The notes beneath the pieces were generated by a model, which saw nothing but the letters and a program-made list of their open reading frames with translations, did no database searches and was not told the origin of the DNA. The position numbers were made by a program, and so were the translations under genes. This document shows, piece after piece, positions 17,917-28,418 of a stretch of 35,194 nt of DNA (within the stretch, counting starts at the first letter, position 1; every line of letters begins with the position of its first letter). This stretch comes from Bacteroidales bacterium (GTDB lineage Bacteria > Bacteroidota > Bacteroidia > Bacteroidales > VadinHA17), in assembly GCA_015712185.1 (NCBI GenBank), contig JADDYF010000109.1, positions 1-35,194 on the forward strand, written 5' to 3'.

Positions 17917-19916
17917 GTCGTCCAGTAATAAGTGAATGAATTCGGTGGAACAAGCTCCTTTTCATACCTGTATTCATTCGGCAGAAAAAATGAATTGACA
18001 TTTTCATAGCTGAATGTTTGCGGGAAAGAGGTACCATTAAGCCTGATGTATTCTTTATTATTTACTGCAATACAGAAAGGCATTGAGAAGTCCGGACCAA
18101 CCCTGGTCCACCGGTAATTAAAGGTAAGGTTGTTTTTCCTGTCAATTGAATAGCTGCATGAAAGCACAGGCGGATCAGTTTCATACAGGAATTTATTAAA
18201 GAAGCCGGTATAATCTGTATTTGTATAATCCCTTACGTGACGGATGAAGTCATCAGTAGTAACAATCCTGTATATATTTTTCAGGTAAAAGTCTTTAATG
18301 ATTCTTTTAAACAACGAATCATTGTTTATAATACACCTGAGGTTATTGAGCATTGCAGCTCCCTTATTGTAGATATCTCCACCCAGGAATGTATTGCTGT
18401 TAATATTACGTTCGCCAACAATTGGCCAGATATTCAGAATTGATGAAAAGTTGGATGCTGCTACCCTTATATATTCAGGATATCCGAATTTTTCTTCTGC
18501 AAAAAGGAATTCGGAATATGTTCCGAATCCTTCATTGATCCAGGCATCAGCCATATCACCAATTGCCACAGCATTGCCCCACCATTCGTGAGCCAGTTCG
18601 TGTATTACGAGATAATCATAATCTTTGGTCCAGTAATCCCTTCGATTATTGCTCTTACCGTATTCCCCTCCGATAGCAATTGCCCCCTGATGCTCCATTC
18701 CCTCAAAAGGTGCCTCTACCAGGCCTACTCCATCTGTACGGAACGGATATTCCCCGAACGCCTTTTCAAATATACCGATCACATCTTTTGTCTGAGTATA
18801 GTATTCCCTGGCTTTCTTAAGGTTCTTCGGAAGGACATAATAATCGATCCTGTACTTACCCGAATTGTTTGTGAACTCCTCGCTGAAGTTCACAAAATCT
18901 CCCATATAAATTGTAACGTTATAATTATTAATGGGATAGCTGACAAACCATTCGAAGTTGTTATAGCCGCTTCCCACATCGGTCTGCGACCTCAGATTAC
19001 CGTTTGAAATCCCCTGATATCCATAAGGCACCTGGAGATTGATTATCATTGAATCGGGTTTATCCGACAGATGGTCTTTATTAGGCCACCACGAGCTTGC
19101 GCCAAGATGTTCGCATGCTACTCCGACATTATACCTCTTCTTCTCCTGTTCCCAAACAAAACCTCCATTCCACGGCGGTTTCGGAGCAACTATAGGGATC
19201 CCTGAATATTCAATTGTTATTTCCTCCATTTTACCTGCCGGGATTATCTCACCAAAATCGATAAAGATTCCACCATAATTTCTTGTATAGATAAGATCTT
19301 TCCCATCCCGTTTCAACGAAGTGATAGTATACCGGGGAAACAGGTCGATCTGAATAATCCTTGTATCAGCAGTCGTCCTGAAAAATATCGTGTTACTACC
19401 CTGTATGCTTTTTGATTCCGGAAGGATTTTAACTGTCAGGTTGTAGAAATAAACATCGAAACAGGTCCTTTCAGGTCTTAAAGCTCCCTGAATAGTATCA
19501 CGGGACTCTATTACAGGACGGTACTCTCTGAGAGAGTCCAGCTTTATTTCCATTTTAAGATCTTTAAGCAGCCTGCCGACAAGATATTCCTTTGAAATAA
19601 AAAAGTTGATATTCTCTTCCTTATACCCTGAAGCTTTTGCAAGGATAAAGTCTTTTCTTGCTCCCTCAACATCATTAAGCTGCATCCTTGCCACTCCTCT
19701 TATAAAATACAGGTCACCATATGAAGAGTAACCGGGGATAAAGCTGTTAAGCCCGATAATCGCTTCAATGAAATCTTTTCTCTGTAACGCTGACATGATT
19801 TCATTATATGCAGAACGGTCGCCTGCCATCAGCAACGATTCAATATTCTGGGCAGAAACCGATCCGGCAAGTATCAAATAACAAAACAAGACTCGAACTC
19901 CCCTCATTATAATCAC
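17904..19916 (-). CDS. M1-family metallopeptidase with N-terminal TPR-like segment
   Basis: Zinc motif VIHELAHEWWGNAVAIGDMADAWINEGFGTYSE (HEXXH-18-E) and EGMEHQGAIAI; 13-bp overlap with the downstream GT39 gene. Confidence 0.92.
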   Translation of the reverse strand: MIIMRGVRVLFCYLILAGSVSAQNIESLLMAGDRSAYNEIMSALQRKDFIEAIIGLNSFIPGYSSYGDLYFIRGVARMQLNDVEGARKDFILAKASGYKEENINFFISKEYLVGRLLKDLKMEIKLDSLREYRPVIESRDTIQGALRPERTCFDVYFYNLTVKILPESKSIQGSNTIFFRTTADTRIIQIDLFPRYTITSLKRDGKDLIYTRNYGGIFIDFGEIIPAGKMEEITIEYSGIPIVAPKPPWNGGFVWEQEKKRYNVGVACEHLGASSWWPNKDHLSDKPDSMIINLQVPYGYQGISNGNLRSQTDVGSGYNNFEWFVSYPINNYNVTIYMGDFVNFSEEFTNNSGKYRIDYYVLPKNLKKAREYYTQTKDVIGIFEKAFGEYPFRTDGVGLVEAPFEGMEHQGAIAIGGEYGKSNNRRDYWTKDYDYLVIHELAHEWWGNAVAIGDMADAWINEGFGTYSEFLFAEEKFGYPEYIRVAASNFSSILNIWPIVGERNINSNTFLGGDIYNKGAAMLNNLRCIINNDSLFKRIIKDFYLKNIYRIVTTDDFIRHVRDYTNTDYTGFFNKFLYETDPPVLSCSYSIDRKNNLTFNYRWTRVGPDFSMPFCIAVNNKEYIRLNGTSFPQTFSYENVNSFFLPNEYRYEKELVPPNSFTYYWTTWPF

Positions 19917-20019
19917 TTTTTCGCCTTCACATAAGTAAATTTAAATACTTTTACCAGATTTTTGAAATAAAATGAAGGATTAGAAGGTCTGATAGATAAG
20001 GATTTTAAACTTTGGTGAC

Positions 20020-20694
20020 ATGAAAAAGAAATTGTTACAAATAATATTTTTCTCGGTCATTATCTCATTTCTGCCGGATAATGTTCTAAAAGCACAATCA
20101 AACAGGGATAACACATCACTGGATGAAAAGGTCAAAAAGTTCCTTTCTGAACATTCCCGTCAATGGTATGATATGAATGTACCTTCAGTAGATGGCCAGC
20201 TTTTATATGACATCATTATAAAGAATAACTATAAAAGTGCTCTTGAAATAGGGACTTCAACAGGTCATTCAGGAATCTGGATAGCCTGGGCATTGAGTAA
20301 AACAGGCGGTAAGCTGATTACAATTGAAATTGATGAAGGACGGCACAGGGAGGCGCTTGAAAATTTTAAAGAAGCCGGTCTTTCACAATATATTGATGCA
20401 AGACTTGCCAACGCCCATGATCTGGTAAAAACGCTGAAGGGGCCGTTCGATTTCGTTTTCAGTGATGCGGATAAAGATTGGTATAAAAACTACTTCATTG
20501 ATATTGATCCCAAACTTAAAGCAGGCGGGTGTTTCACTGCCCATAATGTATCAGACAGAGGCCGCGGGGGATATGGCGGTTATGGCGGGCAGGGATCTTT
20601 CCTTTCATACGTCAGAAGCCTGCCTAACTATGAGACTACTGTCAGCAATATTGGCGGGGGAGTCTCCATCAGTTACAAAAAGTCTGAAAAATAA
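20020..20694 (+). CDS. Class I SAM-dependent O-methyltransferase with predicted N-terminal signal peptide
   Basis: MKKKLLQIIFFSVIISFLPDNVLKAQ signal-like N-terminus; ALEIGTSTGHSGIWIAWAL SAM motif; FDFVFSDADKDWYKNYF. Confidence 0.85.
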   Translation: MKKKLLQIIFFSVIISFLPDNVLKAQSNRDNTSLDEKVKKFLSEHSRQWYDMNVPSVDGQLLYDIIIKNNYKSALEIGTSTGHSGIWIAWALSKTGGKLITIEIDEGRHREALENFKEAGLSQYIDARLANAHDLVKTLKGPFDFVFSDADKDWYKNYFIDIDPKLKAGGCFTAHNVSDRGRGGYGGYGGQGSFLSYVRSLPNYETTVSNIGGGVSISYKKSEK

Positions 20695-20705
20695 CAGATC
20701 TGATT

Positions 20706-22067
20706 ATGGCTGAAGAAAAACTACAGAGAAAGCTGGGACTGTTCCCTGCTACCAATATTGTTATTGCCAATATGATCGGTGCGGGGATATTTACCACCTC
20801 AGGATTATTGATGACAGGACTGAATGATCCTGTCTTAATGCTTGTCTTATGGGCTGTGGGTGGTGTAATAGCCATTTGCGGCGCATTTTCCTATGGTGAG
20901 TTGGGAGCAGCGATGCCGGGAGCCGGTGGAGAATACCTTTTCCTTTCACGATTATACCATCCTCTATTCGGATTTCTGAGCGGCTGGGTTTCGTTCATGG
21001 TTGGCTTTTCTGCACCCATTGCAGCGTCAGCGCTGGGCTTCAGCGAATATTTCACAAGAGCGGTTCCCGGATTTCCCGCCTGGCTTGAGAACTCCGGCAT
21101 AATGGGACCAGACCTTACAAAAAAAATCATTGCAATCAGCATTATAATCATATTTACATTCATACATTACCGGGGAATCAAATACGGAGCAAAAATTCAG
21201 AATGTACTTACATTGCTAAAAGTTCTGCTTATAATAATACTTCTGGCTGCCGGTTTCTCTTCAGGTAACGGAAGCTTTATTAATTTCAGCGAGGGAGGAA
21301 AGGTAATGTCAGGATTTGGGGGGTGGAAAACCATAGGCCTTTCACTTATGTGGATCATGTTTGCATATAGCGGGTGGAATGCTTCTACCTATCTGGGTGC
21401 TGAAATAAAAAATCCGATAAAAATCCTTCCGGCATCACTTATCTATGGTACCGTTATTGTAATAGTTCTGTATCTCGGCATCAATATCCTTTATGTTTAC
21501 AGCATCAATCCAAATGATATGAAGGATGTTATATCGGTTGGAGGCCTTGCCATGGGTAATCTGTTTGGTAAACCGGCGGAAATTCTGTTCTCGCTTCTTA
21601 TTGCATTCGCCCTTTTTTCCTCGCTGAGCGCTTTTATTATAATTGGTCCGAGGGTTTACTACTCGATGGCAAAAGACGGACTATTTTTCAGGTCTGTTGC
21701 CAAAATCCACGACAGGTTCCACGTCCCTTCAAACTCAATACTCCTTCAATGCCTTATTGCCGTTATCCTTGCACTTTCGGGAACATTCGAACAGGTTCTC
21801 ACCTATATGGGCTTTGCACTCGGAATCTTTCCGGTACTGGCTGTTGCAGGCGTTTTCAAACTCCGTAAGAATAACCCGGGGGCCATGAAATTACCGGGTT
21901 ATCCGTTCACACAAATAATTTACCTCTTTGTGGGAATTATGATCCTGGTCCTCTCATTTATGGAACGCCCGGCAGAATCATCTATAGCATCATTAACTGT
22001 AATTATCGGAATCCCTGCATATTATATCTTCAAAAAGACAGTCCAGGACCGGACAGGGAAAGTTTAA
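20706..22067 (+). CDS. APC-family amino acid permease
   Basis: ATNIVIANMIGAGIFTTSG substrate-binding motif; about 12 TM segments. Confidence 0.93.
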   Translation: MAEEKLQRKLGLFPATNIVIANMIGAGIFTTSGLLMTGLNDPVLMLVLWAVGGVIAICGAFSYGELGAAMPGAGGEYLFLSRLYHPLFGFLSGWVSFMVGFSAPIAASALGFSEYFTRAVPGFPAWLENSGIMGPDLTKKIIAISIIIIFTFIHYRGIKYGAKIQNVLTLLKVLLIIILLAAGFSSGNGSFINFSEGGKVMSGFGGWKTIGLSLMWIMFAYSGWNASTYLGAEIKNPIKILPASLIYGTVIVIVLYLGINILYVYSINPNDMKDVISVGGLAMGNLFGKPAEILFSLLIAFALFSSLSAFIIIGPRVYYSMAKDGLFFRSVAKIHDRFHVPSNSILLQCLIAVILALSGTFEQVLTYMGFALGIFPVLAVAGVFKLRKNNPGAMKLPGYPFTQIIYLFVGIMILVLSFMERPAESSIASLTVIIGIPAYYIFKKTVQDRTGKV

Positions 22068-22086
22068 AAGCCAGGATTTGCCGGGG

Positions 22087-22809
22087 TTATCTCGGAATAC
22101 CTGCCAGGTCGCGGATAACAACTGAAGCACATGCCAGTCCGAAGGCGGCAGGCATATATGAAATTGTACCGACAATGGATGCTTTATTCTGTTCCGGAGG
22201 GATTGGAATCACCTTTGTCTTGTCAATTGACTCAGGTGAATAAACTGCTGTTACTCCTTCTATAACATTTAACCGGTGAAGCCTTTTCCGGATCACCCGT
22301 GCGAGGCTGCAATCCGTTGTCTCCGAAATATCTGCAATATTTATTTTCAAAGGATCAACTTTTCCGCCTGAACCCATAGAGCTTACTATCCGAACCTGCT
22401 TCCGGATGGAATGATAGATAAGGAAAACTTTTGGAGAGAGTGTATCAATTGCGTCCACAACATAATCAAATCCGTCGTCAATTATCTCGCCGATTCTGTT
22501 ATCGCGTATAAACTCATTGATCACCTTCAGCTTCAGGCCCGGATTTATGTCGAGAAGCCGTGAAGCCATAACAGCAGTTTTCGAATGGCCTTCAGTGCTG
22601 GTAAGTGCAATCAACTGGCGGTTCCTGTTTGAATTTTGAATGCTATCTCCATCTACGATAGTCATTGAGCCAATGCCTGCCCTGCAGATCATCTCAGCGG
22701 CATAGGATCCCACTCCCCCCAGTCCTGCCACCAGCACTTTTGCCGCTTTTATCCTGTTCAACGATTCAACCCCCAGAAGGAGTTCGGTCCGTGAAAGCCA
22801 GTCGGTCAT
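22087..22809 (-). CDS. tcdA: ThiF/E1-like tRNA threonylcarbamoyladenosine dehydratase (TcdA/YgdL type)
   Basis: VLVAGLGGVGSYAAEMICRAGIGSMTIVDGDSIQNSNRNRQLIA; DYVVDAIDTLSPKVFLI; SSMGSGGKVDP. Confidence 0.9.
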   Translation of the reverse strand: MTDWLSRTELLLGVESLNRIKAAKVLVAGLGGVGSYAAEMICRAGIGSMTIVDGDSIQNSNRNRQLIALTSTEGHSKTAVMASRLLDINPGLKLKVINEFIRDNRIGEIIDDGFDYVVDAIDTLSPKVFLIYHSIRKQVRIVSSMGSGGKVDPLKINIADISETTDCSLARVIRKRLHRLNVIEGVTAVYSPESIDKTKVIPIPPEQNKASIVGTISYMPAAFGLACASVVIRDLAGIPR

Positions 22810-22902
22810 AATTATCTCAATTCAGTTTTTTCCGCTACCTGTAATACCGGTTAATCCTAAGAATTATATGGACCCCTCTTTACTGTTAGCAGTAATTATT
22901 CA

Positions 22903-23580
22903 TTACAAGTTAAAGTATTTTTTAAAATTCTTAAACAAAACTGATTTCAAAATATCAACAGAAATACCAAGATCAGATGACACCTTTGCATAAACCTCAC
23001 TGATTCTGATATCTGCACCATCAGTTTCAAGGAAAATTCTTTCCCGGGGCAGGTTTCTTATCAGATCAGCAGATTCAGGCCTGATCACAAATTCGTACCA
23101 GAATGAAATAAACATACCTTTCGAAATAAGCTGCAGGGCAAGTTCCCTCTTTCCCCGGAAACCGTGGATAAGCCAGGGCATTTTTGGCCTGAGTTTCTTG
23201 TGTTCTGAAAGAAGCTCATCCCAAGCCCTTACACTGTGAATAACAACCGGTATTTCGTGCTCCTCAGCAATGGATATCTGTTGTTCAAATACCTTCCTTT
23301 GCAATTCAAGTGAAGGACCACGGAGCTTATCTATCCCTGCCTCTCCGACAGCAATTACAGATGGATGTTCAATATTTTTCCGTACAATATCAACCAGCTG
23401 ATACTGATTATTTTCATTCAGGTACCACGGATGTATGCCGCTGGTAAAAGCAATTCCCTGAATATCGGCTGGAGATATGTCCTCATGTGCCATCAGGTTT
23501 TCCAGTGAAAAAACACCTGAAACAGGTCCGGAGCCATGTGTATGAATATCAATATAATCGGTTGGACCTGGTAAGTTCAT
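22903..23580 (-). CDS. TatD-family hydrolase
   Basis: DYIDIHTHG, SGIHPWYL, AVGEAGIDKLRG, PVVIHSVRAWDELL, RIFLETDGADI; 4-bp overlap with gltX. Confidence 0.9.
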   Translation of the reverse strand: MNLPGPTDYIDIHTHGSGPVSGVFSLENLMAHEDISPADIQGIAFTSGIHPWYLNENNQYQLVDIVRKNIEHPSVIAVGEAGIDKLRGPSLELQRKVFEQQISIAEEHEIPVVIHSVRAWDELLSEHKKLRPKMPWLIHGFRGKRELALQLISKGMFISFWYEFVIRPESADLIRNLPRERIFLETDGADIRISEVYAKVSSDLGISVDILKSVLFKNFKKYFNL

Positions 23581-25088
23581 CTGACCTGTCCGCCTATCTC
23601 ATCTACTCCCCTCTCTATCCGCTTCAGAGTCTCTTCTTTGCCTATCCACGAAATAATATCATACATATGAGGACCGCGGGAAGCACCAACGATAACCAGC
23701 CTGAATGCATTCATAATTGCACCGGTGTTATACCCTTTATCTTCAATCCATGATTTCACAGCCTGTTCGATTGATGCTGTTGTGAATACATCGAGTTTCT
23801 CAAGCAGGTCTTTGAGTTCGAGAAGCTGCCCGGCCGTTTCAGGTGTCCATCGTTTTTTTATCACCTCACTGTCGTAAGTGTCAGGGGCTTTAAAAAAGAA
23901 ATCTGTTTCCTGCCAGAACTCCCTGACAAAGCTCACTCTCTCCTTTACAAGGGCGATTACATCCTCCAGCTCAACAATATCCATATGATAACCCTTTGCC
24001 CTCAGGATCTCCCTGAATTCCATGGCAAGCTCGTTATCAGTCCTTAACTGAAGATAGTGATGATTAAACCAGCTTGCCTTCTCGGGATCAAAGCGAGATC
24101 CGGATTTATGTACTCTCTCAAGAGAGAATAAATCAATAAGCTCGTCCATGCTGAGGATCTCCTGTTCAGTTCCCGGATTCCAGCCGAGAAGTGCCAGCAT
24201 GTTGACGAACGCTTCAGGGTAATACCCCTCTTCACGATAGCCTCTTGCTGTTTCACCATAAGGCCAGAAAAGAGGGAAAACAGGGAATCCCATCCTGTCA
24301 CCGTCGCGTTTGCTCAATTTTCCCTTTCCATCCGGTTTAAGGAGAAGAGGAAGGTGTGCAAAGAGGGGAGCATCCCATCCGAATGAACGATATAACATAA
24401 TATGAAGCGGTAAGGACGGGAGCCATTCCTCGCCGCGAATGACATGGCTTATTTCCATAAGGTGATCATCAACAATATTTGCCAGGTGATATGTCGGCAT
24501 CCCGTCGGACTTGTACAGGACTTTATCATCAAGTGTGTTTGTGTTAACAACAATATGCCCGCGGATAATGTCATCAAAATGAATATCCTCATTAAATGGC
24601 ATCCTGTAACGGATAACAAATGATTCTCCCTTTTCAAGCAGTGCTTTCCAGTCTGACTCAGGCAGTGAAAGTGAGTTTTTTAGTTTACCGCGGACAGAGG
24701 CGTTATAAATAAAAGTGTCTCCGCCCTTTTCCGACTCTGTTCTTAACGATTCAAGTTCTTCCTGCGTATCAAAGGCATAATATACATCACCTTTTGCTAC
24801 AAGCATATCGGCATATTGCCTGTACAGATGAATTCTTTCACTCTGCCTGTAAGGTCCGTATTTCCCTCCTTCATTTATTCCTTCATCAGGAACTATCCCG
24901 CACCAACGCAGTGACTCTATTATATATTCCTCAGCGCCATCAACCAGCCTTGCCTGATCGGTGTCTTCAATTCTGAGGATAAATACACCTTTGTTCTTCC
25001 TGGCAAAGAGGTAATTGTAAAGAGCTGTCCGCACTCCTCCTATATGGAGAGGACCTGTTGGGCTCGGAGCAAAACGTACCCGTACCAT
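23577..25088 (-). CDS. gltX: Glutamate--tRNA ligase
   Basis: MVRVRFAPSPTGPLHIGGVRTALYNYLFAR; LRIEDTDQARLV; KLSKRDGDRMGFPVFPL. Confidence 0.97.
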   Translation of the reverse strand: MVRVRFAPSPTGPLHIGGVRTALYNYLFARKNKGVFILRIEDTDQARLVDGAEEYIIESLRWCGIVPDEGINEGGKYGPYRQSERIHLYRQYADMLVAKGDVYYAFDTQEELESLRTESEKGGDTFIYNASVRGKLKNSLSLPESDWKALLEKGESFVIRYRMPFNEDIHFDDIIRGHIVVNTNTLDDKVLYKSDGMPTYHLANIVDDHLMEISHVIRGEEWLPSLPLHIMLYRSFGWDAPLFAHLPLLLKPDGKGKLSKRDGDRMGFPVFPLFWPYGETARGYREEGYYPEAFVNMLALLGWNPGTEQEILSMDELIDLFSLERVHKSGSRFDPEKASWFNHHYLQLRTDNELAMEFREILRAKGYHMDIVELEDVIALVKERVSFVREFWQETDFFFKAPDTYDSEVIKKRWTPETAGQLLELKDLLEKLDVFTTASIEQAVKSWIEDKGYNTGAIMNAFRLVIVGASRGPHMYDIISWIGKEETLKRIERGVDEIGGQVR

Positions 25089-25162
25089 ATTGTTTTATGT
25101 ATTTAAAAATCAATGTAAAGATAACTAAAGCGGGTAACATATAATACTATCGGCCATCCCTC

Positions 25163-25191
25163 ATTTGAACTTCAGATTTATATTAAATTTG
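25163..25191 (+). promoter_or_regulatory. Candidate Bacteroidota-type promoter upstream of tdh
   Basis: TTTG at 25164-25167 region and TAAATTTG (TAnnTTTG) at 25184-25191; spacing about 16 nt is shorter than typical. Confidence 0.35.
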
Positions 25192-25231
25192 CGATACATC
25201 ATGAATTCAATATTTCCCTAAAAATGCCTGT

Positions 25232-26266
25232 ATGAAAAAGATGAAAGCTTTGGTAAAAGCCAAACCGGAAAAGGGTTTGTGGATGGAAGAAGTCCCTGTA
25301 CCCGAACCTGGTCTGAATGATGTTATAATAAAAGTTATAAAATCAGCTATTTGCGGTACAGATCTTCATATTTATGAATGGGATGTATGGTCGCAGAAAA
25401 CCATCAAAACACCTATGATAATAGGGCATGAATATATGGGTTATATTGAAAAGGCAGGAAAGGGTGTTACGAATCTCAAGGAAGGAGACAGAGTTACAGG
25501 AGAGGGACATATTGCCTGCGGTCATTGCCGTAATTGCCGGCGTGGTAAGGAACATGTCTGTGAAAATACTCTGGGGATTGGCGTGCACCTCGACGGGTCG
25601 TTTGCCGAATATGTAAAAATACCTGCCACAAATGTTGTGCTGCTCGACCACAGGATACCTGATGAATGGGCAGCAATCATGGATCCGTTCGGAAATGCCA
25701 CACATACTGCACTTTCATTTCCCCTTTTGGGGGAAGATGTGCTTATTACAGGAGCCGGTCTAATAGGAAGTATGGCAGTTTCAATAGCAAAATATGCCGG
25801 AGCAAGGTTTATTGTTGCCAGTGATCTGAGCGATTACCGGCTCGACATTGCAAGAAAGATGGGAGCGACTTTAACTGTCAATCCTTCAAAAGGAGAAAAG
25901 ATATCTGATGCAGTAAGGAAACTGGGTATGAGGGGATTTGATATCGGTCTGGAGATGTCGGGTTCGCCGAAAGCTTTTGTCGAGATGATCAGTAACATGT
26001 ATAACGGATCAAGCATTGCATTGCTCGGCATACTGCCGTCAAATTTCGAAATTCCGTGGAGCGATATAATTTTCAAGGCTATAACCCTTAAAGGTATCTA
26101 TGGCAGGGAGATGTGGGAAACATGGTATAAGATGGAGATGATGATAATCGGAGGAATTGACCTTAATCCGGTAATAACACATCGTTTTGGTATTGATGAT
26201 TTCCAGAAGGGATTCGATATTATGGAACAGGGAAATTGCGGAAAGGTGATCCTGAATTGGGAATGA
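25232..26266 (+). CDS. tdh: L-threonine 3-dehydrogenase (zinc-dependent MDR family)
   Basis: [53 protein letters not shown] structural zinc; [28 protein letters not shown]. Confidence 0.95.
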   Translation: MKKMKALVKAKPEKGLWMEEVPVPEPGLNDVIIKVIKSAICGTDLHIYEWDVWSQKTIKTPMIIGHEYMGYIEKAGKGVTNLKEGDRVTGEGHIACGHCRNCRRGKEHVCENTLGIGVHLDGSFAEYVKIPATNVVLLDHRIPDEWAAIMDPFGNATHTALSFPLLGEDVLITGAGLIGSMAVSIAKYAGARFIVASDLSDYRLDIARKMGATLTVNPSKGEKISDAVRKLGMRGFDIGLEMSGSPKAFVEMISNMYNGSSIALLGILPSNFEIPWSDIIFKAITLKGIYGREMWETWYKMEMMIIGGIDLNPVITHRFGIDDFQKGFDIMEQGNCGKVILNWE

Positions 26267-26390
26267 TTATAAGTCCAAAAGTTCAACTTTTAGGTCCTTT
26301 ATTTGTCAATATCTATATCCCAGAGATACGTTTAATCATTTAAAAATTGCATATCTTGGATACGTGGGAAATTAATTAATACGGTATTTC

Positions 26391-28094
26391 ATGTCAAATA
26401 TTGGTAGTTATGAAGACAGGACGAAGAATTTCGACTGGAAAATTGCTGAAAAAGAGTTAGAATTTAAAGAAGGTCATACAATTAATATAGGATGGTATTG
26501 TTCTGACCGGATCTGCCTGAAGGGGAAGGCTGACAGAATAGCATTATTCTATGAGGGATTTGGAGGAATCAAAAAACAATTTACTTTCAATGATATTAGA
26601 TTAGCAAGTAACACAATCGGTAAATTTTTACAAACTATCGGCATTAAAAGTGAAGACAGAGTATGTCTTTTTATGGACAGGATTCCAGAGCTATATCTCT
26701 CATTTCTTGGCGTTCTCAAGATTGGTGCAATTGTCCAGCCACTATTTTCCGCATTTGGAGATGAAGCTTTATATGTAAGACTCGAAAATGCACAGACCAG
26801 AGCCATAATAACCCAGAAAAAACATTTGCCAAAAGTAAGGAAAGTATTGGATCGGCTTCCATATCTTGAATTTGTTATTGTTGTTGATCACAGTAAATCA
26901 AGAGTTTTGGAACCAAAGGTGATCTCATTCGACCTGCAGGAATCTAAACCGGTTGAAGAATTCGAAACCTATCCCACTAAAGCTGAATCACCTTCGGTTC
27001 TCCACTATACATCCGGGACAACAGGACAACCAAAAGGTGTTAAACATGTACACTATTCATTGATTTCACAATATCTTACTGCCAAATGGGTGCTTGATCT
27101 GCAGGATAACGATATTTACTGGTGCACTGCAGACCCGGGGTGGGTTACCGGTACATCTTATGGAATTATTGGACCCTGGAGCCTTGGGATCACTCAGTGT
27201 ATTCTTGATGCCGGTTTTTCAGCCCAGAACTGGTATAAATTTATAGAAGATTACAAGATCACAATGTGGTATTCCGCTCCAACAGCTATCAGATCTTTAA
27301 TGAAAGCAGGTGAAAAAATTATCAGCAACTTTAATCTATCGAGCCTTCGACATCTTGCAAGCGTCGGGGAACCATTGAATCCTGAAGCTGTAATCTGGTC
27401 GCAAAAAGTATTCGGGAAGCCATTTCATGATACTTTCTGGCAGACAGAGACGGGGTCAATAATGATAACTAATTTCCCGGGGATGAAAGTAAAAGCCGGG
27501 TCAATGGGTAAACCTTTTCCCGGAATAAAGGGAGTTGTACTTAATCCCAAGACCTTTGACCCCATAACTGAGCCAGAACAGGTTGGACTTATTGCCTTTC
27601 AACCCGGATGGCCTGCAATGATGAGAGCATACTGGAATAATGAAGAAAAATACCGGGAAAAATTTGTTAAAGGTTGGTACCTGACGGGAGACAGAGCAAC
27701 CATTGATAATGAAGGATATTTCTGGTTTGTGGGCAGAGATGATGATGTAATAAATACTGGAGGACATCTTGTCAGTCCTTTTGAAGTAGAATCTGCACTG
27801 CTCGAACATCCTGCAGTTGGAGAATCAGCTGTAGTCGCAAAACCCGATGAAATAAACATGGAAGTAGTTAAAGCATTTATTACTCTAAAGCCCGGATTCA
27901 TTCCCGGACCTGATCTCGAGCTTGAAATTATGAACTTCATTAGAAGAAAACTATCTCCGATTGCAATGCCCCAGGCAATTGAATATATGGAAAAACTTCC
28001 TAAAACCCGCAGTGGGAAAATTATGAGAAGAGTCCTACATGCCAGAGAGTGGGGTGAAGATATTGGGGATATTTCAACACTCGAGAATGATTAA
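26391..28094 (+). CDS. Acetyl-CoA synthetase-like AMP-forming acyl-activating enzyme
   Basis: VLHYTSGTTGQPKGVKHVHYS; YWCTADPGWVTGTSYGIIGPW; YLTGDRATIDNEGYFWFVGRDDDVINTGGHLVSPFEVE; PKTRSGKIMRR with catalytic Lys. Confidence 0.93.
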   Translation: MSNIGSYEDRTKNFDWKIAEKELEFKEGHTINIGWYCSDRICLKGKADRIALFYEGFGGIKKQFTFNDIRLASNTIGKFLQTIGIKSEDRVCLFMDRIPELYLSFLGVLKIGAIVQPLFSAFGDEALYVRLENAQTRAIITQKKHLPKVRKVLDRLPYLEFVIVVDHSKSRVLEPKVISFDLQESKPVEEFETYPTKAESPSVLHYTSGTTGQPKGVKHVHYSLISQYLTAKWVLDLQDNDIYWCTADPGWVTGTSYGIIGPWSLGITQCILDAGFSAQNWYKFIEDYKITMWYSAPTAIRSLMKAGEKIISNFNLSSLRHLASVGEPLNPEAVIWSQKVFGKPFHDTFWQTETGSIMITNFPGMKVKAGSMGKPFPGIKGVVLNPKTFDPITEPEQVGLIAFQPGWPAMMRAYWNNEEKYREKFVKGWYLTGDRATIDNEGYFWFVGRDDDVINTGGHLVSPFEVESALLEHPAVGESAVVAKPDEINMEVVKAFITLKPGFIPGPDLELEIMNFIRRKLSPIAMPQAIEYMEKLPKTRSGKIMRRVLHAREWGEDIGDISTLEND

Positions 28095-28155
28095 CAGCTC
28101 CACAAACTTTATATATATAATTTTATAGTTACTAACATTTTTAATACCTGTAAAC

Positions 28156-28410
28156 ATGGAAGAAGATATTAAAGACCTTATCCTCAATTATGTCATCAAC
28201 GAATATATAGAAGATGAAGATGAAGTAATAACTTATGATACTCCATTGATTTCCAGTGGGTATGTGGATTCTTTCTCAATGGTTTCGCTGCTCGTTTTCC
28301 TTGAGAATAAATTCAAGATTAAGATACCGCCTGCAAAAGCAACTCCTGAAGCATTCGACACGGTGAACAATATTGTGGCACTTGTAAATCAATACATTAA
28401 AAAAGAATAG
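28156..28410 (+). CDS. Stand-alone acyl carrier protein
   Basis: 84 aa; TPLISSGYVDSFSMVSLLVFLENKFKIKIPPAKATPEAFDTVNNIVALV with DSF Ser at the 4'-phosphopantetheine position. Confidence 0.92.
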   Translation: MEEDIKDLILNYVINEYIEDEDEVITYDTPLISSGYVDSFSMVSLLVFLENKFKIKIPPAKATPEAFDTVNNIVALVNQYIKKE

Positions 28411-28418
28411 TAATCATC

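Noticed and set aside
22880-22895. TTACTG-TTAG-CAGTAA hairpin between tatD and tcdA
   Set aside because: Six-bp stem without a T-tract on the minus strand; could be chance.
26277-26291. AAAAGTTCAACTTTT palindrome after tdh
   Set aside because: AT-rich, short, and without a following T-tract; weak as a terminator and not distinctive as an operator.
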